A DNA stretch of 64,000 bases from positions 4,951,119 through 5,015,118 of the forward strand of contig NZ_CP035042.1 in NCBI RefSeq assembly GCF_009834345.1. The letters are read 5' to 3'. Numbering within the stretch: position 1 is the first letter of the stretch; each line of letters begins with the position of its first letter. Shown here piece by piece: positions 9,776 to 23,346 of the stretch. The position numbers were made by a program, and so were the translations under genes. The notes beneath the pieces are model-generated. The model had not been told where the DNA came from. It worked only from the letters and a program-made list of their open reading frames with translations, and ran no database searches. The DNA comes from Billgrantia tianxiuensis (GTDB lineage: Bacteria > Pseudomonadota > Gammaproteobacteria > Pseudomonadales > Halomonadaceae).

Positions 9776-10948
9776 ATGATCGCCACCATGGACCAGACCG
9801 CTAACAGTCGCGATGCCAAGCGAGCCACCTACGTGGCTGCCTGGCTCGACGGTCTACTGGGCTGCGCCAAGGTGGCCGTGGGTTCGCTGGTCGGTTCGGC
9901 GGCCCTGGTGGCCGATGGCATCCACTCCTTCTCCGACCTGATCACCGACGGTTTCGTGCTGGTGGCCACCCACTATGGCCGCCAGGGACCGGACCATGAC
10001 CACCACTACGGCCATGGCCGTATCGAAACCCTGGCTACCCTGCTGCTGGGCAGCGTGCTGATCTTCGTCGCCGGTGCCATCGCCTGGTCGAGCCTGCAGC
10101 GCTTGCTTGCCGGCACCGAGATCGCTGCTCCCGGGGTGTGGGCCATGCTGCTGACCCTGATGGCCCTGCTCACCAAGGAGGCACTGTTCCACTACACCAT
10201 GCGGGTGGCCAAGCAGGTACAGTCGAAGCTGCTCGAGGCCAACGCCTGGCATTCGCGCTCCGATGTGCTCTCCACCGCCGTGGTATTGATCGCCCTGGTT
10301 GGCGCCCAGTACGGCGCCGGTTGGCTCGATGCAGTGGCAGCGGTAATCGTCGGCCTGCTGGTGGGTAAGGTTGGCTGGGACCTGCTGTGGGAGTCGGCTC
10401 GCGAGCTGGTCGACACCGCGCTGCCCGCCGATGCCCAGCAGACGATGCACGAAGTAGCCTGCGCCGTACCCGGCGTCGAGAGCGTCCATGACCTGCGCAC
10501 CCGCCAGTCGGCCGGCTGGGTCATGGTGGACTTGCACATCGTGGTGGGTCCCATGGTGAGCGTCTCCGAGGCCCACGAAATCGGCAACGAGGTCAGCCGC
10601 CGCCTGCGCCGCGCCTTTCCCGCCCTAACCGATGTGACTTTTCATATCGATCCCGAGGACGACGCTGGAGAGGGCGACCCCAGTCGCTTCCCCGGCCTGC
10701 CGCTGAGGCCGGAAGTGACGTCCGCCCTTGATGCACGCTGGAATCATCATCCCGCCTGGCGCAACCTGACCGACCTGCAGCTGCACTACCTGGACGGCAA
10801 GGTATCCGTGGCATTGATCATTTCCGATACGATCCATCAGCCGCCGCAATGCCTGGCCAGCCAGTTGAAGGCTCAGGCCAGCGACATCGAGTGGCTGGGC
10901 CATGTCGAGGTACTGTTCGTCACTCGTGCCGCCAGTGCGATGCGTTGA
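9776..10948 (+). CDS. Cation diffusion facilitator (CDF) family efflux transporter
   Basis: A 390-residue protein with about six N-terminal membrane helices and a cytosolic C-terminal CDF domain. The second helix carries HSFSD and the fifth HSRSD, the paired HxxxD metal sites seen in Zn-type CDF proteins; a His-rich loop (DHDHHYGHG) lies between helices 2 and 3. It probably exports Zn2+ or a similar divalent cation in exchange for protons; the exact metal is inference. The start at 9776 has GGAG about 11 bases upstream, and the ATG at 9788 is an alternative. Confidence 0.88.
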   Translation: MIATMDQTANSRDAKRATYVAAWLDGLLGCAKVAVGSLVGSAALVADGIHSFSDLITDGFVLVATHYGRQGPDHDHHYGHGRIETLATLLLGSVLIFVAGAIAWSSLQRLLAGTEIAAPGVWAMLLTLMALLTKEALFHYTMRVAKQVQSKLLEANAWHSRSDVLSTAVVLIALVGAQYGAGWLDAVAAVIVGLLVGKVGWDLLWESARELVDTALPADAQQTMHEVACAVPGVESVHDLRTRQSAGWVMVDLHIVVGPMVSVSEAHEIGNEVSRRLRRAFPALTDVTFHIDPEDDAGEGDPSRFPGLPLRPEVTSALDARWNHHPAWRNLTDLQLHYLDGKVSVALIISDTIHQPPQCLASQLKAQASDIEWLGHVEVLFVTRAASAMR

Positions 10949-10986
10949 CCCCGCGACTCATCTCCGTCGCCCTTCACGGCCTGGGC

Positions 10987-12105
10987 TCAGATCGATAGCA
11001 GCAGCAGGCCCATCAGCCAGCCCAGCAGCAGCATCGGCAGCGACCAGCGATGGAATTCACGCCACAGCCCCTTCTCCCTGGCCAACCGCAGCGCGATGAC
11101 ATTCGCCATCGAACCGATGGCAAGACCGAACCCGCCCACGCTGACGCCCCAGGCCAGGGTTCGCCAGTCGTCGGTGAAGCCATCCAGCAGAATCGCCGCC
11201 GGCACGTTGGAGATACCCTGGGAAAGCACCGCTCCCGCCGTCAGCATGCCGCCGGGCCAGGTAGCAAGGTGCTCGACGATTTGGGCTATCGGACCGAGCT
11301 TGACGGCAAGGCCCAGCACCATGAACATCAACACGAAGACCAATAGCAGTAGCCAGTCCACGTAGCGCACCACGCGAGGCTGAAACAGCAAGTAGAGTGC
11401 GACGATCCCCACGGCGCTAGGCAGTGCCAGCCCGGCATCGATCAGCAGCAGCAGGGGCACATAGAGGGCCAGCGATAACCCAGCCAGCCTGGATTTGAGC
11501 GGCGGCGGCGAGCCTGATGGCGACAGCTCGATGGCATGAGCGGGGAAAGCGAGCGGTATCGCTGCCAGCAGCAATACCAGCAGGCCCAGCGACAGAGGCG
11601 CCATGGCCACGCTGAAAGCGAGAAAACCGACCTCGGCCTGTTGCCACAGGAACAGGTTCTGGGGATTGCCGATAGGGCTTATCGCCGAGCCGGCGTTGAC
11701 CGCCAACGCTTCGAACACCACCAATCGCGCAATCGGCAATGTGGCCACCAAGCGCAGCCCCAGAGTCAGCGGTACCACGATGAACAGCGCAACGTCGTTG
11801 GTCACTACCGCCGACAGCGCGGCAGACAACAGCACGAGAACCAGTGCCAAGCTGCGCTCGCTGCCCGTGCGCGATACCAGGCGACGGCCAACCCGGCTCA
11901 AGGCGCCGCTCTCTTCCAGCGCGCGGGATAGCACCATCAGCGCCGACAAAGCCGCCAAGGTATCCCAGTGCACCAGATGGTGCAGGCTGCCTGCCTGCTC
12001 GGGCAGCGCCACTAGCAGCAGCGGCAATGCCGCTAACAGAACCATCAGCAGCAGGTCCTGACGCAGCCGCCGCCGCAGCGCTCTCAGCATGCTCGCCCCT
12101 GGCAC
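10987..12105 (-). CDS. ArsB/NhaD/SLC13-like inner-membrane permease
   Basis: A 372-residue highly hydrophobic protein with about 10-11 transmembrane segments. Motifs VVTNDVALFIVVPL, SAISPIGNPQNLFLW and SQGISNVPAAILL are those of the ion-transporter superfamily that includes ArsB, NhaD and the SLC13 anion permeases. The substrate cannot be assigned. The gene is convergent with the CDF gene, with only 38 bases between them. ATG 12090 (MLRALRRR) is an alternative start. Confidence 0.75.
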   Translation of the reverse strand: MPGASMLRALRRRLRQDLLLMVLLAALPLLLVALPEQAGSLHHLVHWDTLAALSALMVLSRALEESGALSRVGRRLVSRTGSERSLALVLVLLSAALSAVVTNDVALFIVVPLTLGLRLVATLPIARLVVFEALAVNAGSAISPIGNPQNLFLWQQAEVGFLAFSVAMAPLSLGLLVLLLAAIPLAFPAHAIELSPSGSPPPLKSRLAGLSLALYVPLLLLIDAGLALPSAVGIVALYLLFQPRVVRYVDWLLLLVFVLMFMVLGLAVKLGPIAQIVEHLATWPGGMLTAGAVLSQGISNVPAAILLDGFTDDWRTLAWGVSVGGFGLAIGSMANVIALRLAREKGLWREFHRWSLPMLLLGWLMGLLLLSI

Positions 12106-12139
12106 CGTAGGCCACAGGGCGTGCTCAGGCTGTCATTGC

Positions 12140-13513
12140 TCACAGTCCCGTCAACACCGCCGTGGCAATGGTGAAATAGATCACCACCCCGCTGGCATCG
12201 ATCAGCGTGGTCACCAGCGGTGCCGAGGCGGTGGCCGGGTCCCAGCCCACGCGGTTGAGGATGAACGGCAGGCACATGCCGAGCAGGCTGCCGAACAGTA
12301 CGATGGTCACCATGCTTGCCGCCACCACCATGGCCACCGCCTCGCCGCCACGCATCACGCCGATGGGCGCCACCGCCAAGGCCATGGTCAGGCCCAGGGA
12401 ACCGGCCACCAGCAGCTCGCGGCCGAGCAGCTTGCCCCAGTCCTTGACGCCGACGTCGCCGGTGGCCATGCCGCGTACCGTGAGCGTGGCGGCCTGGGCG
12501 CCGGCGTTGCCGCCGCTGCCGATCAGCAGCGGCAGGAAGAACACCAGCGCCACCTGGGCGGCGATGGTGTCCTCGAAGTAGGCGATGCCAGCACCGGAGA
12601 AAAGGTTGGCGAACACCAGCAGTACCAGCCAGGTCACGCGCTTGCGATAGAGGCTCCAGATCGGCACCCGGCTGACACCGTCCTCGAGTTGTCCAATGGA
12701 CATCCCTTTGTGGAAGTCCTCGGTGGCCTCCTCCTCGGCCACGTCCATGGCATCGTCATGGGTGACGATGCCGACCAGGCGCTCATCGTGATCGATGACC
12801 GGTACCGCCAGCATGTCGTAGCGGGCCACCAGCCGGGCCACTTCCTCCTGAGCCTCATCCACCGGCACGCTGATCACGTCCTTGATCATCAGGTCGTCGA
12901 CCTTGGCGCCGGGACGCGCCACCATCAACTGGCGCAGCGACAGCGTGCCTGCCAGCTTGCCCTCAGGGTCGATGATGTAGAGCTGATAGACCGTTTCGGC
13001 GTCGGGGGCCGTCTGGCGTACCCGCATCATCGCCTGCGATACCGTCATGCCGCTGGGGATGGCGACGTAATCGGAGGTCATGATCGCCCCGGCGGTGCCC
13101 TCCTCGTAGCTTGCCAGCCGCTTCAGGTCCTCGCGCTCCTGGCGCGCCATGCGCCGCAGCAGCGTCTCCTGACGATCCTCGTCGAGCAGGTTGAAAAGGT
13201 CGGCTCGCTCATCCGAGCCCATCTCCTCCAGCACCGAGAGCAGCAGCTCGTCGGACATGGCTGCCGCCACCTCGACCTGTACCTCGCCGGTGAGATAGCC
13301 AAGGACATTGGCGCGGCGCTCCAACGGCAGGCAGTCGAGCAGCTTGAGTACGGTAGGAAGATCGCCGTCCTCTTCGGCCATTTCCTCGAGAATCTCGGAG
13401 AGGTCTGCCGCGCGCAGCTCAGGAAGCCACTGGTCGAGGCGTTCTCGATCGTCCTGCTCGACGGCGAGAATCAGGGTTTCCTTGTGTTCCTGCAGCTGTT
13501 CGCTCAACGACAT
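12140..13513 (-). CDS. mgtE: Magnesium transporter MgtE
   Basis: A 457-residue protein with an N-terminal MgtE_N helical domain, a CBS pair (about 130-260) and five C-terminal transmembrane helices carrying the hallmark SGGNAGAQ. MgtE is a Mg2+-gated Mg2+ channel. ATG 13513 has AGGAG 6 bases upstream, and the protein then starts MSLSEQLQEH as expected for the family. It lies downstream of atpC on the same strand but behind a strong terminator. I saw no Mg2+ riboswitch-like structure in the short leader. Confidence 0.96.
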   Translation of the reverse strand: MSLSEQLQEHKETLILAVEQDDRERLDQWLPELRAADLSEILEEMAEEDGDLPTVLKLLDCLPLERRANVLGYLTGEVQVEVAAAMSDELLLSVLEEMGSDERADLFNLLDEDRQETLLRRMARQEREDLKRLASYEEGTAGAIMTSDYVAIPSGMTVSQAMMRVRQTAPDAETVYQLYIIDPEGKLAGTLSLRQLMVARPGAKVDDLMIKDVISVPVDEAQEEVARLVARYDMLAVPVIDHDERLVGIVTHDDAMDVAEEEATEDFHKGMSIGQLEDGVSRVPIWSLYRKRVTWLVLLVFANLFSGAGIAYFEDTIAAQVALVFFLPLLIGSGGNAGAQAATLTVRGMATGDVGVKDWGKLLGRELLVAGSLGLTMALAVAPIGVMRGGEAVAMVVAASMVTIVLFGSLLGMCLPFILNRVGWDPATASAPLVTTLIDASGVVIYFTIATAVLTGL

Positions 13514-13615
13514 GGCATTCTCCTGAGACCCTGACGCAAGGATGAGAAACCCCGCGTGGCGGCATGAGTATGGCTCGGGCACTTCCGGTCCAGCGCACTC
13601 ATGATAACAGAGACG

Positions 13616-13647
13616 AAAACGCCCCCGAACAGCGTTCGGGGGCGTTT
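13616..13647 (-). terminator. Intrinsic terminator of the atp operon
   Basis: A GC-rich hairpin (arms 13621-13630 and 13634-13643) is flanked on both sides by short A/T runs, so it can act in either direction. It sits just downstream of atpC, between atpC and mgtE. Confidence 0.85.
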
Positions 13648-13666
13648 CATGGCAGCCAGGCTGGAA

Positions 13667-14095
13667 TCAGCCCTTGCCGCCCTTCTTGCGCAGTTGCTGG
13701 ATCGTGCGCAACTGAGCCACGGCTTCAGCGAGTTCGGCGGCGGCGCGGGTGTAGTCCAGCTCCGACGACTTGTCGTTGAATGCCTTCAGCGCATGCTGGC
13801 GAGCTTCCTCGGCGGCGGCCTCGTCGAGATCGCCGGCACGGGAGGCCGCATCGGCCAGGATGGTCACCACATCGGGCTGCACTTCGAGGAAGCCGCCCGA
13901 AACGTAGTAGTTCTCTTCCTGCCCGCCGTCATGGATCACGCGAATCGGCCCCGGCTGGAGCTCGGTCAGCAGCGGGGCGTGCCCGGGCAGGATGCCCAGG
14001 TCGCCCATGATGCCCGAGGCCACGATCTGCTCGACTTCACCGGAGAAGATCGAGGCTTCGGCGCTGACGATGTTGCATGTGAAGCTTTTCGCCAT
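13667..14095 (-). CDS. atpC: F1Fo ATP synthase subunit epsilon
   Basis: The 142-residue protein starting [20 protein letters not shown] has the N-terminal beta-sandwich and C-terminal two-helix domain of epsilon, which sits on the central stalk and inhibits ATP hydrolysis. ATG 14095 gives the expected N-terminus, and the five extra upstream codons are not conserved. It is the last gene of the atp operon, 24 bases after atpD. Confidence 0.97.
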   Translation of the reverse strand: MAKSFTCNIVSAEASIFSGEVEQIVASGIMGDLGILPGHAPLLTELQPGPIRVIHDGGQEENYYVSGGFLEVQPDVVTILADAASRAGDLDEAAAEEARQHALKAFNDKSSELDYTRAAAELAEAVAQLRTIQQLRKKGGKG

Positions 14096-14119
14096 AGCGA
14101 AGTCCCCCAATGGACGGGA

Positions 14120-15508
<1,389 letters not shown>

Positions 15509-15565
15509 TCAAATACCTGCAAATGAAACCTGTTTGCCGGGAGAGCCTTGGGCTCTCCCCGGGCG

Positions 15566-16450
15566 CTATACGGCAGCGGCGCCGCCGACGATCTCGGAAA
15601 TTTCCTGGGTGATGGCGGCCTGACGGGCCTTGTTGTAGACCATCTCCAGATCGTCGATGAGGCTGCCGGCGTTGTCGGTGGCGTTCTTCATGGCGATCAT
15701 CCGGGCCGCTTGCTCGCAGGCTCCGTTCTCGACCACCGCCTGATACACCTGGGATTCGATGAAACGAACCAGCAGGCTATCCAACAGCGCCTTGGCATCC
15801 GGCTCATACAGGTAGTCCCAGCTACCGGGACGCTTGTTGTCCTCGTCTTCCGCATCCATTCCCATGTTGGGATCGAGCGGCAACAGCTGGCGAACCACCG
15901 GGCGTTGCGTCATGGTGTTGACGAACTCGTTGTATACCACGTAGAGACGATCCAGCCGCCCCTCGTCGTAGGCATCGAGCATCACCTTGACGCTGCCGAT
16001 CAGGTCCTCCATTTCGGGCGATTCGCCCAGGCCACTCTTGGCGGCGACCAGATTGCCGCCGTAGTTGCGAAAGAAGCCGCCGGCCTTGCTGCCCAGGGCG
16101 CAGAAATCGAGCTCCGCCCCTTCGTTGCGCCATGCCACGGCACTCTTGATGACGGCCTTGAACAGGTTGACGTTCAGGCCACCGCACAGGCCGCGGTCGG
16201 TGGAAACCACGATGTAGCCGACCCGCTTCACCTCGTCGCGCTCGACCATGTAGTCGTGCTTGTACTCGGGATTGGCGTCGGCCAGGTGGCTGGCCACGTT
16301 GCGGATCTGCCGGGCATAAGGCTGGCTGGCCTTCATCAGATCTTGCGCTTTACGCATCTTCGACGCAGCGACCATTTCCATGGCGCTGGTGATCTTCTGC
16401 GTATTCTTGATGCTCCCGATCTGGGTGCGTATCTCTTTTGCAGCTGCCAT
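15566..16450 (-). CDS. atpG: F1Fo ATP synthase subunit gamma
   Basis: A 294-residue protein whose N-terminal helix ([20 protein letters not shown]) and C-terminal helix ([15 protein letters not shown] region) make the rotor coiled coil. The central Rossmann-like region carries [12 protein letters not shown] short acidic stretch (DAEDEDNKR) near residue 200 is a mild halophile-like insertion. Confidence 0.98.
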   Translation of the reverse strand: MAAAKEIRTQIGSIKNTQKITSAMEMVAASKMRKAQDLMKASQPYARQIRNVASHLADANPEYKHDYMVERDEVKRVGYIVVSTDRGLCGGLNVNLFKAVIKSAVAWRNEGAELDFCALGSKAGGFFRNYGGNLVAAKSGLGESPEMEDLIGSVKVMLDAYDEGRLDRLYVVYNEFVNTMTQRPVVRQLLPLDPNMGMDAEDEDNKRPGSWDYLYEPDAKALLDSLLVRFIESQVYQAVVENGACEQAARMIAMKNATDNAGSLIDDLEMVYNKARQAAITQEISEIVGGAAAV

Positions 16451-16518
16451 AGCGATCTACCTCGTTCGTGGCCCTCAGAAGATGTCCAGGGCCCGCCCGT
16501 CGGGGCGGGCCGGCGGAT

Positions 16519-18063
<1,545 letters not shown>

Positions 18064-18079
18064 GCCATGTCCCTCAGAC

Positions 18080-18616
18080 TCAGGCGGTAAGGGCTTCGGA
18101 GAGGCGGTTCAGTCGACCGCGCACCGACCCGTCGATGACGGTGTCGCCGGCGCGCAGGATGGCGCCCCCGATAAGCTTCGGATCCACCTGAGTGGTAATG
18201 GAGATTTCGCGATTCAGCCGCTTCTTGAGCGCGCCGGCGAGCTTGTTCTGCTGCTTGTCGTCGAGTTCGTATGCCGAGACGACGACGACCTCGATACGCT
18301 TTTCGTGCTCGGCGCGCAGCTGCTCGAAGTGCTCGGCAATGGCGCTCAGCGTGGCCAGTCGTCCGCTCTCGCCCAGGGTGTCGAGGAAGCGTCGTGACGC
18401 TTCATCGAGTTCGACCTCGGCCAGTTCGACGATCAGCTCGACCTTGCGCTCGGTGGTCAGACTGGGGCTGGCGAGGAGCTTCTGTACGTCGCGCACGGCA
18501 ACGACAGCTCCCAGCTTGCCCAACCAGTCAGACCAGCTTTCCAGCGCCTGGTGATCGCGTGCGAACTCGAACGCTGCCCTGGCGTAGGGTCGTGCGACGG
18601 TAGACAGTTCCGCCAT
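18080..18616 (-). CDS. atpH: F1Fo ATP synthase subunit delta
   Basis: A 178-residue peripheral-stalk subunit, with an N-terminal helical bundle starting ATP-synthase-delta-like ([15 protein letters not shown]) and a C-terminal segment with the family motif [20 protein letters not shown]. It lies between atpF and atpA in the canonical order. Confidence 0.98.
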   Translation of the reverse strand: MAELSTVARPYARAAFEFARDHQALESWSDWLGKLGAVVAVRDVQKLLASPSLTTERKVELIVELAEVELDEASRRFLDTLGESGRLATLSAIAEHFEQLRAEHEKRIEVVVVSAYELDDKQQNKLAGALKKRLNREISITTQVDPKLIGGAILRAGDTVIDGSVRGRLNRLSEALTA

Positions 18617-18628
18617 GGATCACCTCCC

Positions 18629-19099
18629 TCACAGTTCGGCAGCGAGCTTGTCAAGCAGCTTGCGGTGTGCCTTCTCGTCGACGGAGGCTTCCAGGACGCG
18701 CTCGGCACCGGTGATGGCAAGCGTCGCCACCTGGGCGCGAAGCTCTTCCTTGGCGCGATTGATCTCCTGGTCGATCTCGGCGCGGGCGCTGGCGACCAGA
18801 CGTTCGCCTTCGGCGCGAGCCTGTTCGCGGGCTTCCTCGATCATCTGGCTGGAGCGCTTGTGGGCCTGCTCGAGAATCTGCGAAGCCTGCTCCTTGCTCT
18901 CACGCAGCGTCTGAGCCGCCTGCTCCTGAGCAAGCTCGAGGTCACGTGACGCCCGGCTGGCCGCATCGAGACCATCGGCGATCTTCTTCTGGCGCTCGTG
19001 AAGCGCGGTGCTGATCGGCGGCCACACATACTTGATACAGAACCAGACAAAGATCGCAAAGGCGATCGTCTGCCCGATTAGCGTCATGTTGATATTCAC
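18629..19099 (-). CDS. atpF: F1Fo ATP synthase subunit b
   Basis: A 156-residue protein with one N-terminal membrane helix (about residues 5-28) and a long, charged amphipathic helix that forms the peripheral stalk dimer. The start [20 protein letters not shown] is the usual subunit b N-terminus. Confidence 0.98.
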   Translation of the reverse strand: MNINMTLIGQTIAFAIFVWFCIKYVWPPISTALHERQKKIADGLDAASRASRDLELAQEQAAQTLRESKEQASQILEQAHKRSSQMIEEAREQARAEGERLVASARAEIDQEINRAKEELRAQVATLAITGAERVLEASVDEKAHRKLLDKLAAEL

Positions 19100-19171
19100 G
19101 GGAATGTACCTCTGACAGGTTCGTGGCGACCGGAAACGAGCAAACCGAGCGCCTTGGCGCTCGGCAGGTCG

Positions 19172-19453
<282 letters not shown>

Positions 19454-19469
19454 TCAAGCGTTGCTCGGT

Positions 19470-20713
<1,244 letters not shown>

Positions 20714-20791
20714 CTGTTGACAGTCCTGCCCTGACTTGAGGCGGCCAAGCGCCGACTGAATCGAGCGTGTCGCTCAGGCAAACAACGGCGG

Positions 20792-20820
20792 ATTATAGGG
20801 AAGCACCTCAACCGGTTCAA
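20792..20820 (-). promoter_or_regulatory. Sigma70 promoter of the atp operon
   Basis: On the minus strand there is a perfect -10 TATAAT (20792-20797) and a -35 TTGAAC (20815-20820) with 17-bp spacing. It points at atpI, whose start is about 70 bases downstream of the predicted transcription start. Confidence 0.75.
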
Positions 20821-20906
20821 CCGAACAAGGCGCTTTTACGTACGAATGACGCGGCTTTGCGACCAAAGGCGGAGCAATTGTCGACAGCGGCAGCAGGCCG
20901 GTCGAC

Positions 20907-21826
20907 TCAGCGAATGTGCTCGAGAATACCGTCGAGCTCGTCCAGACTCGAGTAGCGTATGGTCACACGTCCCTTGCCACCACGACCGTGCTGGATCTTG
21001 ACCGGCGCCCCGAGCAGCTCGCCAAGACGGGTTTCGAGGCGTGCCACATCGGGCTGGGCGCCGGGGCGGCGGCTTTCTTCGGCTCCCCCTGGGCGAGGCG
21101 CTTCACCAGCGCCTCGGTATCGCGCACGGTGAGATCCTTGTTGACCACTTCATGCGCCGCGCGGCGCTGCTTGGCGGCGGGCAGCACGAGCAGGGCGCGG
21201 GCGTGTCCCATGTCGAGATCGCCGCGCTCGAGCAGCGTCTGCACCTCGGGGTCGAGCGCCAGCAGGCGCAGCAGGTTGGTGACCTGGGCGCGAGATTTAC
21301 CCACGGCATCCGCGACCTGCTGCTGGGTGAGTTCGAACTCGTCGATCAGGCGCTTCAGCGCCAGCGCCTCCTCCACCGGATTGAGGTTCTCGCGCTGAAT
21401 GTTCTCGATCAGCGCCAGCGCCAGGGCAACTTCGTCGCTGACCTCGCGGATCACTGCCGGGATGGTGTCGAGTTCGGCCAACTGGGCGGCACGCCAGCGG
21501 CGCTCGCCAGCAATGATCTCGTAGCGCGATTCACCGACCGGCCGTACCACGATGGGCTGCATGACGCCCTGGGCACGGATCGAGTCGGCCAATTCCTCCA
21601 GCGCCTCGGGCTGGATGTCGCGGCGCGGCTGGTACTTGCCACGCGAGAGCTGGCCCAGCGGCAGGCGCTCGAGCCGCTCCTCGACGGCAGCGGGCTGGGC
21701 GACGCTGGCCTCGTCTTCGTCATCGGGCTGGCCTTCCACCTCGGGCAGCTCGAGAGTCTCGCGGCGACGGGCGCCGGCACCGATCAGGGCATCCAGGCCG
21801 CGGCCCAGGGCGCGTTTACGCGTCAT
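20907..21826 (-). pseudogene. parB: ParB chromosome-partition protein, interrupted by a one-base frameshift (probably a sequencing error)
   Basis: ParB binds parS, spreads on CTP-dependent clamps and works with ParA in segregation. From ATG 21826 (GAGGGA 6 bases upstream) the frame gives the N-terminus (TRKRALGRGLDALIGAG), the CTP-binding ParB/Srx motif GERRWRAAQLA, and the HTH region (ELTQQQVADAVGKSRAQVTN). At about 21051-21058, after a run of Ala/Pro codons, the frame is lost. The adjacent frame resumes with PDVARLETRLGELLGAPV and ends with the typical C-terminus at 20907. Restoring one base in a short G run gives 306 residues, the normal size. It is transcribed after parA. Confidence 0.93.
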
Positions 21827-21881
21827 CAGCATTCCCTCATCACAACGAGCGGATCACGACAGGCGGTTTTCACCGGTCGCG

Positions 21882-22652
21882 TCACAGCGACAGGCGACGA
21901 ATCAGTTCCTTGGCCAGCACCCGGTGGGCCTGGCTGCCACGCGAGAAGCGGGCGTATTTGGTCACCGGCAGGCCGTGGCTCGGCGCCTCGGCCACCCGCA
22001 CGTTGCGCGGTATTGTGGTCTTGAGCAGCGCTTCGCCGAAGTAATCGCGCAGCTGCTTGGAAACGTCCCGCGTCAGGCTGTTGCGACCATCGAACATGGT
22101 ACGCAGGATGCCATAAATCGCCAGGTTCGGGTTCACGCTGTCCTTGATCTGCTCCACGGTGTCGAGCAGTGCCGAGAGCCCTTCCAGGGCGTAGAACTCG
22201 CACTGCAGCGGGATCAGCACGCCGTCAGCGGCGGTCAGCGCGTTGACGGTGAGCATGTTGAGTGAGGGCGGACAGTCGATCAACACCACGTCGTATTCGC
22301 TGGCGACGCTGGCCAGGGACTCGGTCAGACTGCGCTCCCGCCCCTCGGCACGGTCGAGCAGTTCCACCTCGGCGGCGGTCAGGTCGCCATTGCCCGGCAG
22401 CAGGGTATAACCGGCGGTGGGGCAATCCAACATCACCTCGGGCGCACTCTTCTCGCCCAGCAACAGGTCGAGCACGCTGCCCTCGAGCGAGTGCTTGTCG
22501 ACACCGCTACCCATCGTGGCATGGCCCTGGGGATCGAGGTCGACCAACAGCACGCGGCGGTCCAGTGCTGCCAGGCTAGCGGCCAGGTTGACGGCGGTGG
22601 TGGTCTTGCCCACGCCGCCCTTCTGGTTGGTCAAGGCGATGATTTGGGTCAC
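21882..22652 (-). CDS. parA: ParA-family chromosome-partition ATPase (Soj)
   Basis: A 256-residue ATPase with the deviant Walker A KGGVGKTT at residues 11-18, VLLVDLDPQGHAT, and IDCPPSLNMLTVNAL. It forms dynamic DNA-bound dimers that move ParB-parS complexes. The start is a GTG at 22652, which gives the canonical MTQIIALTNQKGG. It lies between rsmG and parB in the conserved mnmG-rsmG-parA-parB order. Confidence 0.97.
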   Translation of the reverse strand: MTQIIALTNQKGGVGKTTTAVNLAASLAALDRRVLLVDLDPQGHATMGSGVDKHSLEGSVLDLLLGEKSAPEVMLDCPTAGYTLLPGNGDLTAAEVELLDRAEGRERSLTESLASVASEYDVVLIDCPPSLNMLTVNALTAADGVLIPLQCEFYALEGLSALLDTVEQIKDSVNPNLAIYGILRTMFDGRNSLTRDVSKQLRDYFGEALLKTTIPRNVRVAEAPSHGLPVTKYARFSRGSQAHRVLAKELIRRLSL

Positions 22653-22680
22653 GGGCGACTTCCTTGCGTCGAAGGCACGC

Positions 22681-23346
22681 TCACTGGCGGCCTGGGTTGG
22701 AATCGGTTCGCTCGACGATCAGCAACTGACGCTCCCCCGCGGTAAAAGGCACCGCCAGCATGTGGCGCTCGCGCAAGGCCAGTCCGGCGTCCAGGTCGGC
22801 CAGTTCCTCGTCGGCAGCCGGCCCCTTCATGGCCAGCCAGCGGCCACCCGGCGCCACCAGATGGTCGGTCAGCCGCACGAAGTCCGCCAGGCTGGCGAAG
22901 GCCCGCGAGATCACCTGGGCATAGCCGCCTTCCGGTGCTGCGAAGGCCTCGACACGAGCCTGTACCGGCGTGGCGTTGGCAAGCCCCAGTTCCAACACCG
23001 CCTGACGCTGGAAGCGCACCTTCTTGCCGTTGCTGTCGAGCAGCGTAACCGAGAGGCCCGGCTCGAGAATCGCCAGCACCAGCCCGGGCAGACCGGGACC
23101 GGCGCCTACGTCGAGCAGTGCGCCCTCATCGACGAAGGGCAGAACCGCCGCACTGTCGAGCACGTGTCTGGTCACCATCTCTTCCGGTGAGCGTATCGCC
23201 GTGAGGTTATAGGCGCGATTCCACTTGTGCAACAGCCCGACCAGACGCAGCAGCCGTTCGCGCTGTGTGCCGTCGATATCGAGGCCAAGCGCGGCAAGCC
23301 CTTCGTCGAGCCGTGCTGTCACCGTTGACGTGATGACATCGCTCAT
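22681..23346 (-). CDS. rsmG: 16S rRNA (guanine-527-N7)-methyltransferase
   Basis: A 221-residue Rossmann-fold SAM methyltransferase with [17 protein letters not shown] as the SAM-binding motif and [10 protein letters not shown] downstream, as in RsmG (GidB). It methylates G527 of 16S rRNA. The start overlaps the mnmG stop by 4 bases, so the two are translationally coupled. Confidence 0.97.
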   Translation of the reverse strand: MSDVITSTVTARLDEGLAALGLDIDGTQRERLLRLVGLLHKWNRAYNLTAIRSPEEMVTRHVLDSAAVLPFVDEGALLDVGAGPGLPGLVLAILEPGLSVTLLDSNGKKVRFQRQAVLELGLANATPVQARVEAFAAPEGGYAQVISRAFASLADFVRLTDHLVAPGGRWLAMKGPAADEELADLDAGLALRERHMLAVPFTAGERQLLIVERTDSNPGRQ

